From Hyphomicrobiaceae bacterium (GTDB lineage Bacteria > Pseudomonadota > Alphaproteobacteria > Rhizobiales > Hyphomicrobiaceae): DNA of 64,000 nt. The position numbers and the translations under genes are program-made. Of the stretch, positions 27,806 through 35,270 are shown in pieces. Each line of letters begins with the position of its first letter. Position 1 is the stretch's first letter. The DNA lies in assembly GCA_022844225.1 (NCBI GenBank), contig JALHMC010000003.1, forward strand, positions 124,001-188,000, given 5' to 3'. The notes beneath the pieces are model-generated. The model ran no database searches. It saw only the letters and a program-made list of their open reading frames with translations, and had not been told where the DNA came from.

Positions 27806-28471
27806 CTATATCGGAATGGCCGTTCCGCCGTCTTTGCGTACCTTGTAGTAGGCCCATAGGAGATGTGCTGCAACGCCGCGCCAGGGCCGCCAACGCTCGG
27901 CGAACAGGGCGAGTTCCTTGGAAGTCGGGCGGGCGTCCAGCCCCGTCGCCATCTGGAGGGCGATCTGCAACGCGAGGTCACCGGGCGCGAACCCGTCAGC
28001 GCGGCCGAGGCAGAACATGATGAAGATGTCGGCTGTCCACGGGCCGATGCCCGTCACTGCGGTAAGTGCCTCGTGCACGGCCTCGTCGGTGAGCCCTTCC
28101 ATGTCTTCGAGATCAAGGCCGGCCTCCACGGCGGCTGCCAGTGCACGCAGTGTCCGCACCTTGCCGACGGACAGGCCCGCCTGCCGCAGTCTGTCATCGG
28201 GCGTAGCCATGAGTTGGCGAGCCCCGAACGGCGCCACCGTTGCCGCTGTTCGCCCCCAAATGGCGGCTGCGCTTGCAACTGAAAGTTGTTGCCCAACGAC
28301 AATCCGTGCCAATCCCTCGAAGCCTGCCGGCCGCCGCCGCAGCGGAGGCTCTCCGGTTGCATCATGCATCAGCCGTGCTACGGCGCACTTGCGCCTGAGC
28401 GCCCGGATGCCGTCTTTCAGGTCCGCTTCGGTTTCGATCAATCTGGGGGGGCTGTTACGACGCGAGGACAT
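27806..28471 (-). CDS. DNA-3-methyladenine glycosylase, AlkA-type (HhH-GPD superfamily)
   Basis: Base-excision repair glycosylase of about 221 residues. It removes alkylated purines such as 3-methyladenine. FEGLARIVVGQQLSVASAAAIW is the typical HhH-GPD N-region. The helix-hairpin-helix is LTAVTGIGPWTADIFIMF, and the catalytic Asp is in FAPGDLALQ. It lacks the AlkA N-terminal domain, as is usual in the shorter bacterial members. The ATG at 28471 is chosen; an earlier in-frame start at 28519 is less likely. It is divergent from gluQRS. Confidence 0.88.
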   Translation of the reverse strand: MSSRRNSPPRLIETEADLKDGIRALRRKCAVARLMHDATGEPPLRRRPAGFEGLARIVVGQQLSVASAAAIWGRTAATVAPFGARQLMATPDDRLRQAGLSVGKVRTLRALAAAVEAGLDLEDMEGLTDEAVHEALTAVTGIGPWTADIFIMFCLGRADGFAPGDLALQIALQMATGLDARPTSKELALFAERWRPWRGVAAHLLWAYYKVRKDGGTAIPI

Positions 28472-28547
28472 TCGAGATCCGGTGATGCTGTACTGCGGCG
28501 AGTTTGTGGCGCGTCGCACAGCTTAATGGAGCCAGGGACGCAGTGAA

Positions 28548-29474
28548 ATGACCATGGTCGTGTCCACGGCCCCGGGCGCGGGGCCCGTGCTACGGTTCGC
28601 GCCGAGCCCGACCGGAAGGCTGCATCTCGGTCATGCGCTTTCCGCACTCGTCAATCTGCAGTTTGCGCGGCGTCTGGGCGGTCGCCTGCTGATCAGGATC
28701 GAGGATACCGATCTCACCCGATGCCGGCCGGAGTGGACGGCTGCGATTATCGAGGACCTCGCCTGGCTCGGTATCCAGTCGGACGGACCGATCTTGCGCC
28801 AGTCCGAGCACTTCGACGTCTACCGGGAGGCGGCGGCGCGGCTCGCGTCCTTGGGGCTGCTCTATCCGTGCTTTGCGACCCGCCAGGAGATCCAAGCAGC
28901 CGCGATCCCTGCGCGGCTCGACCCCGACGGCGCTCCCATATACCCGGGGCTGCATCGGGGGCTCGGTGTGGAGGAGATCGAGCGCCGCAAGGCGGCCGGA
29001 CAGCCCTTCGCCCTCCGGCTCGATATGGGGCGGGCCCTGGCCACAGTTTCGGAGATGCTCGGCGGTTCGCCCCTCACTTACGCCGAGATCGACGACGCTC
29101 TGGTCGCCACGCCGGTAACTGTCGATCCCGGGCGTTGGGGCGATGTCGTCATCCAGCGGAAAGAGACGTCGGCGAGCTATCATCTGGCGGTCGTAGTGGA
29201 TGATGCGCGCCAAGGAATCACGCATGTCGTGCGCGGGGCAGATTTGCGTGCAGCGACGGATATCCATCGCTTGTTGCAGGTTGTGCTCGGCCTCGACGCG
29301 CCAGTCTACCATCACCATCGGCTGATCGTGGACGAGACTGGGCGCAAGCTCGCCAAACGAGACGGCGACACCAGCCTCTACAGCCTTCGGCTGCGTGGGC
29401 TGACTGCATCGGACGTGTGCCGGATGGTCGGTATGGATGTGGATAACATCCTGAGGCCATTTACATGCTTGTAA
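28548..29474 (+). CDS. gluQ: Glutamyl-Q tRNA(Asp) synthetase
   Basis: Truncated glutamyl-tRNA synthetase paralogue, 308 residues, that attaches glutamate to the queuosine at position 34 of tRNA-Asp. The HIGH-type signature is APSPTGRLHLGHALSAL. RIEDTDLTRCRPEW follows, and GRKLAKRDGDTSL is the KMSKS-equivalent. The anticodon-binding half of GluRS is missing, which separates GluQRS from GltX. The four-Cys zinc site of other members is not evident. It is divergent from the AlkA-like glycosylase. Confidence 0.92.
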   Translation: MTMVVSTAPGAGPVLRFAPSPTGRLHLGHALSALVNLQFARRLGGRLLIRIEDTDLTRCRPEWTAAIIEDLAWLGIQSDGPILRQSEHFDVYREAAARLASLGLLYPCFATRQEIQAAAIPARLDPDGAPIYPGLHRGLGVEEIERRKAAGQPFALRLDMGRALATVSEMLGGSPLTYAEIDDALVATPVTVDPGRWGDVVIQRKETSASYHLAVVVDDARQGITHVVRGADLRAATDIHRLLQVVLGLDAPVYHHHRLIVDETGRKLAKRDGDTSLYSLRLRGLTASDVCRMVGMDVDNILRPFTCL

Positions 29475-29584
29475 CCGTAACCTTCGACAAATAGATTATA
29501 AATCATTTTCCGGTTGCTCCGTCTTGGAGCATCCTGTGCGCCTTGGCGCGTGCGGCGGGTGGGGGTAGACCCGAGGCGGACGCA

Positions 29585-31060
29585 GTGAAGAAGCAGGGGA
29601 ATATCAGGCGTCAGAAGCCGAGAAACCGCCGTCCGCGCCGGACGGAGGGTTCGACGGTCGCGCGCGCCGTTCCAGGCACGATTGCGATCTCCGCTCAAGC
29701 TGCCGCAGTGCGTCGGGCGACAGCAGCCGCGCGGGCCACTGGCGGACCTCAACCGGTTGGCGGTCGCGCCGGGCCTTTGGCGATCGCCGTGGCATTGCGG
29801 GACGATCGCATTGCGCTGGCGCTGCTTCTCACGCCCTTTCTGATCATGGCCTTGTTGCTCGGCGCTGAGCGCACGGTCCGGTACACTGTGTCGCGTACCC
29901 CGCAATTCATCGCCGCGGACCAGCCTTCGGGTGGGGTGATGGCATCCACCGCCCCGGCCGGTCAAACAGAGCGGGTCGCGGCGCTGAGCCCAGTAATATC
30001 CGCCATCACACCTGTTGCACCGGCTATCAGGCCTCTCGCGCCGCCGCCTCCGCTGCCGGGTCTGGCGTTGCTGATCGAGGCGCCGCCGCCTCCGCTGCCG
30101 GGTCTGGCGTTGCTGATCGAGGCGCCGCCGCCTCCGCTGCCGGGTCTGGCGTTGCTGATCGAGGCGCCGCCGCCTCCACTGCCGGGTCTGGCGTTGCTGA
30201 TCGAGGCGCCGCCGCCTCCGCTGCCGGGTCTGGCTTTGCTAGTCGAGGCGCCGCCGCCTCCGCTGCCGGGTCTGGCGTTGCTGATCGAGGCGCCGCCGCC
30301 TCTGCTGCCGGGTCTGGCGTTGCTGATCGAGGCGCCGCCGCCTCTGCTGCCGGCACTGGCGCTGTTCGATCTACCCGCCGCCCCGCCAGTCTGCCGCGCG
30401 GGACCTGAGATCCTGGAGCCCGAAGCGATGACTCGCCCGGCTGTTGCGGTACCGAGGAACGCCGTGGACTTCGGGTTCGCCCTGTCGAATGCCGCGCGCA
30501 GTCAACTCGGACAGTTCGTCATCTACAACCCCAAATATCTACGCATCGGATATCCCATGGGCGACGTGCCGTCGCTGTTCGGGGTGTGTACCGACGTCGT
30601 GGTTCGTGCATATCGTTCGCTCGGCATCGACCTGCAGGCGCTCGTGCAGGAAACGCGCAGTGGGCGTGGTGACCGCAACATCGATCATCGCCGCGTCGAG
30701 GTCATCCGTCATTTCCTCGGTAGGTACGGGCAGACATTGCCCATCTCGGATCTTGCGGAGGATTATCAACCAGGTGACATCGTGACGTACCATCGGCCTC
30801 AGAACCGCGTCTCAACTGCGCATATCGCAATCGTGACGGACCAGATCGCCCCCTCTGGACGGCCGATGATCGTGCACAACCGCGGGTGGGGGCCGGAACT
30901 CGAGGACGCGCTATTCGTTGACAGAATTACCGGCCACTATCGTTTTTCGGGCCTTGCCGCCGCGTCGGATCGCGAAGCTCGGCCGCGCGCCGCGGGGAAG
31001 CGCCTCGTCCGGGAGGCGGCGAGCGATCTCGTGGCGTCCCCTCTCCCATCGCGACCGTAA
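29585..31060 (+). CDS. Membrane-anchored DUF1287 protein with Pro-rich repeat linker
   Basis: About 491 residues. A basic N-terminus (1-75) is followed by one hydrophobic helix (about 76-95, ALALLLTPFLIMALLLG), so a single-pass anchor. A linker then carries eight 14-residue repeats (PPPPLPGLALLIEA, residues 153-264). The C-terminal domain (about 295-460) is DUF1287: YNPKYLRIGYPMGDVPSLFGVCTDVVVRAYR and YQPGDIVTYHRP are family markers, and its Cys/His resemble NlpC/P60-like amidases. Periplasmic cell-wall action is therefore plausible, not proven. No ATG lies near the N-terminus; GTG 29585 is my choice and TTG 29543 an alternative. The 3' 134 bp overlap the convergent rsmC-like gene. Confidence 0.75.
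   Translation: MKKQGNIRRQKPRNRRPRRTEGSTVARAVPGTIAISAQAAAVRRATAAARATGGPQPVGGRAGPLAIAVALRDDRIALALLLTPFLIMALLLGAERTVRYTVSRTPQFIAADQPSGGVMASTAPAGQTERVAALSPVISAITPVAPAIRPLAPPPPLPGLALLIEAPPPPLPGLALLIEAPPPPLPGLALLIEAPPPPLPGLALLIEAPPPPLPGLALLVEAPPPPLPGLALLIEAPPPLLPGLALLIEAPPPLLPALALFDLPAAPPVCRAGPEILEPEAMTRPAVAVPRNAVDFGFALSNAARSQLGQFVIYNPKYLRIGYPMGDVPSLFGVCTDVVVRAYRSLGIDLQALVQETRSGRGDRNIDHRRVEVIRHFLGRYGQTLPISDLAEDYQPGDIVTYHRPQNRVSTAHIAIVTDQIAPSGRPMIVHNRGWGPELEDALFVDRITGHYRFSGLAAASDREARPRAAGKRLVREAASDLVASPLPSRP
30041..30376 (+). repeat. 42-bp minisatellite, eight tandem copies, inside the DUF1287 gene
   Basis: Eight head-to-tail 42-bp units encode PPPPLPGLALLIEA. Copies 1-4 and 6 are nearly identical at the DNA level, copy 5 has a Val for Ile change, copy 7 has a Leu substitution, and copy 8 is degenerate. 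42 is a multiple of three, so copy-number change keeps the frame. Near-identity of the DNA copies points to recent expansion. Confidence 0.95.
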
Positions 31061-32042
31061 AGCGTCCGTTCTCGGCGACGAGACGAGCATCCGCAAATGC
31101 GGCACTGAGCAAAGGCATCACCGCGACCCGGCGCTGGACGACCAGGACGAGCCGCCCGCCCGGCCGAAGATGCCTCGGGGCTTCGGCGATCAGCCGCTCG
31201 AGTACGTGCCGGCTCTCGGCGATGCCATCGTGGATCGGCGGGTTGGACACGATGAGATCATAGCGCGCGTCGCCAGCTGTCGAGAGGTCTGCACCGAGAA
31301 GACTCCGCGCACCAGCTACATTGTCGGCGGCGGCCGAGAGCGCCAACGCATCCGCCTCGATCATATCGATGTCGAGACCGTTCGCGAGGCTCGAAAGGGC
31401 GGCTGAGAGCACGCCTGTGCCCGCTGCGAAATCGAGTATCCGTGATTCCGCGCGAGGCGTGGGCAGATGCTCGATCAGGAACGCGGTGCCCTCGTCGAGC
31501 CCGCCCTTGGCGAAGGTTCCGGGATAGCTGACCCACGGGCGTGGTACGCCCGCGATCGTGATTTCACCAACGCGGCGCCAATCGGAAAGGGACGCTTTCA
31601 GGCCGTCGATCGTTGCCTTGCGCCGGCCGGTCAGGACGCGGGAATGATGCTTCGTTGCCCCCGTTGCGACGTCATCGGCCATTGCCTCGAGACGCTGCGA
31701 CGCCGATCGAATGCCTTCGTCGTTGGCGCCGAACAGTGCGATCACGCCACCGGGGAGGACTTTTCCCGCCACCGCATGCAAAGCGAGATCGAGCGCATCT
31801 TTCGCCTTGGGTAACCTGATCAGAGCGGCGTCGTACCCGTCCCCCTCCGGCCATGGGCTTGCCGTTGTGGCTCCAGGTGCCGCCTGACGCAGCCAGATCT
31901 CGGGCTTTGCACCTCGTGATCGGAGTGTGGCGGCGAGCCGGCCGCTTCTCTCATCGACGATCAAGGGTCGATGCATCTGCTGCGACGTTTCAAGGCACTC
32001 GAGCATCACCAGGGTCGGGACATCGGCGGACGGCGTGCTCAC
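30927..32042 (-). CDS. RsmC-like class I SAM-dependent rRNA methyltransferase
   Basis: About 371 residues with two Rossmann-like halves, the layout of 16S rRNA m2G1207 methyltransferase RsmC. The degenerate N-half ends near residue 165. The active half has the SAM motif DFAAGTGVLSAAL, the adenine-binding acidic residue in IDMIEADALAL, and the catalytic SNPPIHDG motif. The start is a GTG overlapping the nth stop (GTGA), so translation is coupled. The last 35 residues are Arg/Pro-rich and overlap the DUF1287 gene on the other strand. RsmC is the best candidate, although related family members modify other guanines. Confidence 0.82.
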   Translation of the reverse strand: MSTPSADVPTLVMLECLETSQQMHRPLIVDERSGRLAATLRSRGAKPEIWLRQAAPGATTASPWPEGDGYDAALIRLPKAKDALDLALHAVAGKVLPGGVIALFGANDEGIRSASQRLEAMADDVATGATKHHSRVLTGRRKATIDGLKASLSDWRRVGEITIAGVPRPWVSYPGTFAKGGLDEGTAFLIEHLPTPRAESRILDFAAGTGVLSAALSSLANGLDIDMIEADALALSAAADNVAGARSLLGADLSTAGDARYDLIVSNPPIHDGIAESRHVLERLIAEAPRHLRPGGRLVLVVQRRVAVMPLLSAAFADARLVAENGRFTVAMGEGTPRDRSPPPGRGASPRRAAELRDPTRRQGPKNDSGR

Positions 32043-32830
32043 ACCGTCACCTTGTCGGGCGCCGTGCACAGATCCTGGATGGGGCAAGCCTCGCACCGGG
32101 GGCGCTGGGCCTTGCAGACATAGCGTCCGTGCAGAATGAGCCAGTGATGGGCATTGAGCAGGTATTCGCCCGGGATCACCGCGAGGAGTTTCGTCTCCAC
32201 CTCCAGCGGTGTCTTGCCCGGAGCCAGTGACAATCTATTGGCGAGCCGGAAGAGGTGCGTGTCGACTGCGATCGTCGGTTCGCCAAAGGCGCTGTTGAGC
32301 ACGACGTTGGCGGTCTTGCGCCCGACGCCGGGCAAGGCCTCCAGCGCCTCGCGGTCGCGTGGGACCTGGGCGCCGTGATTGGCGATCAGAGCTTCCGACA
32401 GAGCGATGACATTTTTGGCCTTGTTGCGGAACAGGCCGATCGTCTTGATGAAATCACGCACGCGCTCCTCGCCGAGCGCGACCATCTTTTCGGGTGTGTC
32501 GGCGGCGGCGAACAAGGCTCGGGTCGCCTTATTGACGCCTGCATCGGTCGCCTGTGCCGATAGCACCACCGCTACGAGGAGCGTGAAGGCGTTGACATGC
32601 TCGAGTTCACCTTTTGGCGCCGGGTTCGCCTCGGCGAAGCGACGAAACATTTCACGGACGGCATCGGGGGGCATGCGCGCGTTGGCGGAACGCTTGCCGC
32701 TAGACTTGCGTTTTGCCGCGGCAGCTCCCGCCTCGGTGGTGTGTGACGCGCCAGCGCTGGCGACGCCTTTCCCAACGGGCCTCGTCTGCGATGTTTTCGC
32801 GCTCTTTCTGGCAGACTTGGCTGGTATCAT
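32039..32830 (-). CDS. nth: Endonuclease III
   Basis: DNA glycosylase/AP lyase for oxidised pyrimidines, about 263 residues. A basic Ala/Lys-rich N-terminal extension (about 55 residues) precedes the HhH-GPD core. The helix-hairpin-helix LEALPGVGRKTANVVLNSAF carries the catalytic Lys, and the Asp is in TIAVDTHLFRL. A [4Fe-4S] site C-x6-C-x2-C-x5-C closes the protein (CKAQRPRCEACPIQDLC). The ATG at 32830 is chosen; upstream sequence in the same frame overlaps the DUF2244 gene. It is divergent from DUF2244 and coupled to the rsmC-like gene. Confidence 0.96.
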   Translation of the reverse strand: MIPAKSARKSAKTSQTRPVGKGVASAGASHTTEAGAAAAKRKSSGKRSANARMPPDAVREMFRRFAEANPAPKGELEHVNAFTLLVAVVLSAQATDAGVNKATRALFAAADTPEKMVALGEERVRDFIKTIGLFRNKAKNVIALSEALIANHGAQVPRDREALEALPGVGRKTANVVLNSAFGEPTIAVDTHLFRLANRLSLAPGKTPLEVETKLLAVIPGEYLLNAHHWLILHGRYVCKAQRPRCEACPIQDLCTAPDKVTV

Positions 32831-32880
32831 TTTCCGTGGTCTAGATTTGATCAGGGGAAGCTCGGTCAGGACCCCTTCAC

Positions 32881-33378
32881 ATGGACGAGAATACACTCGA
32901 TGTGCAAGAGCCCGGTAACTTCCGGGCGGTGTTGGCACCTCACCGATCCCTCTCGCCGGCCGGATTCGTCGGTCTGATGACGGTCGTGAGCGCGGTTGGG
33001 TTCGCGGCCGGGCTGGCATTCTTCCTGATCGGGGCCTGGCCAGTCGTCGGTTTCCTCGGGCTTGATGTTCTCCTGATTTATGTGGCGTTCCGTCTCAACT
33101 ACCGGTCGGGCCGATTGCGCGAGACCGTCGACCTGGTGCCGGATGCGCTTACGGTGACCCGCTATCATCCATCGGGGCATCGCGAGCAGTTCACGTTCAA
33201 TCCCTACTGGGTCCGGGTCGAACTCACCGAGGGACGGGACGGGCGCACGGATCTGAAGTTGCGCCTCCATGATCGCGTCGTCTCGTTCGGTCGGTTCCTG
33301 ACCGACGAGGAGCGCCGGGATCTTGCCGGCACGCTAAGTGGAGCGCTCGCCGATACCCGCCGCAGCTTTCGCGTCTGA
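32881..33378 (+). CDS. DUF2244 family membrane protein
   Basis: Inner-membrane protein of 165 residues in the DUF2244 family, whose function is unknown. Two adjacent hydrophobic helices (about residues 28-50 and 53-70) are followed by a soluble beta-rich domain with the DAL-x-V-x-R and NPYWVRVEL stretches typical of the family. In other alphaproteobacteria DUF2244 genes often lie next to nth or cytochrome oxidase genes; here it is divergent from nth. Confidence 0.85.
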   Translation: MDENTLDVQEPGNFRAVLAPHRSLSPAGFVGLMTVVSAVGFAAGLAFFLIGAWPVVGFLGLDVLLIYVAFRLNYRSGRLRETVDLVPDALTVTRYHPSGHREQFTFNPYWVRVELTEGRDGRTDLKLRLHDRVVSFGRFLTDEERRDLAGTLSGALADTRRSFRV

Positions 33379-33478
33379 GCGCGAGCGTACCAATCGGTAG
33401 CGGAGCACATCCGGATTCGGGTCGTTATGCCGTGTCGTGAAGCGTATCGTATGGTCGAGATCGCTTCATGAGGCCCCC

Positions 33479-34384
33479 ATGCTCGACATGAACATTCCCG
33501 TCATCTCTGGAGACGGCCCCGCCATCCGGGACTACGATATGGTTCGCCGCGCGATTGCCTTCCTGTCGGCGAACTGGGAGGAGCAGCCGACACTCGAACG
33601 TCTCAGCGCACACCTGGGCCTCTCTGCTGCGCATACGCAAAGGCTCTTCAAAAGCTGGTGTGGACTTTCGCCCAAGGAGTTCGTCCAAGCCGTCACCATC
33701 GACCATGCCCGCAATCTGCTCGCGGGCTCGGCAAGCGTGCTCGATGCCGCGCACGAAGTCGGCCTATCGGGCGCGGGCCGTCTGCATGATCTCTTCGTCG
33801 ACCATGAGGCCATGACGCCGGGGGACTTCAAGCGCCGCGGCGAGGGGCTGGTGATCGCCTACGGTTTTCACGATACGCCATTCGGAGATGCGCTGGTGCT
33901 CGCCACCGACCGTGGCTTGGCGGGACTTGCGTTCGTCGACGAAGACAAGGGGCAGTCGCGACCCGAGGCGCTGGCCGATATGACGGCGCGCTGGCCGAAA
34001 GCGCAGTTCATCGAGGCGCCTGAGACGACCGCGCGGCACGCCAAGCGGATTTTCGATCCCGCGCAATGGTCGCCGGAGCAGCCGGTCCGGCTGGTTCTCA
34101 TCGGTACGGATTTCGAGATCCGCGTCTGGCAGGCCCTGCTGCGCATTCCGATGGGACGAGCGGTGACGTACGCCGACATCGCCCGCCACATCGGTCAGCC
34201 GACCGCGTCGCGCGCCGTGGGCTCCGCGGTCGGGCGTAATCCGATCTCGTTCGTGGTGCCATGCCATCGGGTGCTGCGAGGCGACGGTCAACTGGGCGGT
34301 TACCATTGGGGGCTGACCCGCAAGCGCGCCCTGATCGGGTGGGAGACCGGGCGTACATCAGGCCTTCAGACGGCTCGGGCGTGA
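33479..34384 (+). CDS. Ada-like protein: AraC-type HTH plus O6-methylguanine-DNA methyltransferase
   Basis: About 301 residues. Residues 15-110 are an AraC-type helix-turn-helix (LERLSAHLGLSAAHTQRLFKSW and SPKEFVQAVTIDHARNLL). Residues 130-300 are the suicide O6-alkylguanine methyltransferase, with the acceptor Cys in FVVPCHRVL. The N-terminal zinc domain of E. coli Ada (methyl-phosphotriester acceptor) is absent, so it cannot be activated in that way. It could still repair DNA and bind a promoter. The ATG at 33479 is preferred over a GTG at 33437. Confidence 0.9.
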   Translation: MLDMNIPVISGDGPAIRDYDMVRRAIAFLSANWEEQPTLERLSAHLGLSAAHTQRLFKSWCGLSPKEFVQAVTIDHARNLLAGSASVLDAAHEVGLSGAGRLHDLFVDHEAMTPGDFKRRGEGLVIAYGFHDTPFGDALVLATDRGLAGLAFVDEDKGQSRPEALADMTARWPKAQFIEAPETTARHAKRIFDPAQWSPEQPVRLVLIGTDFEIRVWQALLRIPMGRAVTYADIARHIGQPTASRAVGSAVGRNPISFVVPCHRVLRGDGQLGGYHWGLTRKRALIGWETGRTSGLQTARA

Positions 34385-34490
34385 TCGTTCATTGGCTGTT
34401 CTTAACGGCTGGTCAATGGCTCCAGGCTAGGCTCAGGGCGGTTTGTTCTGCCGGGGCCGTACCGAACCCGGTGCGGTCGAGGCGTAACCC

Positions 34491-35270
34491 ATGCAGCTCC
34501 ACCCCACGTCCGCGTCGAGCGACCGGACTCCTGCGCTTCGCCTGGACGGAGTCGCCAAGTCTTTTGGACCCAAGCAGGCCGTGGCGGGCATCGACCTCGA
34601 GCTGAAGCGGGGAGAGCTCTATGCGCTGCTCGGTCCCAACGGGGCCGGCAAGACGACGACGCTCCGCATGGTCGCCGGGCTGATGAAGCCCGATCGCGGC
34701 GGGATCTCGATTTTTGGGATCGATGCGCTGGCCGACCCGATTGCCGCCCGCCGCATCACGGCCTGGCTCCCCGATGAGCCGATGCTCTACGACAAGCTGA
34801 CCCCCCTCGAGTACCTGGAATTCATCGCGGGACTCTGGGGCGTCGAGCGCGTGACGGCGGAAAAACGCGCCGCTGATCTGATCGACGTGCTCGACCTCGG
34901 GCCGCATGCGCATACGCGATGCGAAGGCTTTTCGCGCGGCATGAAGCAAAAAGTCGCCCTGGCCGGCGCCCTAGTGCACGAGCCGAGCCTGATCATGCTC
35001 GACGAGCCGCTGACTGGGATCGATGCGGCGATCGCCCGCCAAGTGAAGGATTTGCTCAACGACCGCGTTCGCGCGGGGGCGACGATCGTGCTGACCACCC
35101 ACATTCTCGAGGTTGCCGAGCGAATGGCCGACAGGATCGGCATCGTGGCAGGGGGGCGCCTGATCGCGGAGGGTACGTTCGCCGAGTTGAAGTCGGCCGC
35201 CGGCCGCGATCACTCCACGCTGGAGGACGTGTTTCTCTCCCTGACCGCGCGCAGTGCCGAGGCCGCATGA
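34491..35270 (+). CDS. ABC transporter ATP-binding protein
   Basis: ATPase subunit of an ABC exporter-type system, 259 residues. Walker A GPNGAGKTTT, signature FSRGMKQKVALAGALVHEP (a variant of LSGGQ) and Walker B LIMLDEPLTGID are all present. It resembles the CcmA/NatA class (DRI-type exporters). It overlaps the permease gene by four bases (ATGA). The substrate is unknown. Confidence 0.92.
   Translation: MQLHPTSASSDRTPALRLDGVAKSFGPKQAVAGIDLELKRGELYALLGPNGAGKTTTLRMVAGLMKPDRGGISIFGIDALADPIAARRITAWLPDEPMLYDKLTPLEYLEFIAGLWGVERVTAEKRAADLIDVLDLGPHAHTRCEGFSRGMKQKVALAGALVHEPSLIMLDEPLTGIDAAIARQVKDLLNDRVRAGATIVLTTHILEVAERMADRIGIVAGGRLIAEGTFAELKSAAGRDHSTLEDVFLSLTARSAEAA

Noticed and set aside
30027-30356. 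Minus-strand open frame with Ala/Pro/Asp repeats
   Set aside because: It is the antisense reading of the 42-bp repeat in the DUF1287 gene. It has no start signals and no conserved protein.
30041-30376. Regular repeats resembling a CRISPR array
   Set aside because: The units are contiguous with no spacers and encode a protein repeat in frame; no cas genes are present.
34919-35266. N-terminal extension of the ABC permease
   Set aside because: It overlaps the ATPase gene in another frame. The ATGA junction at 35267 gives the natural start.
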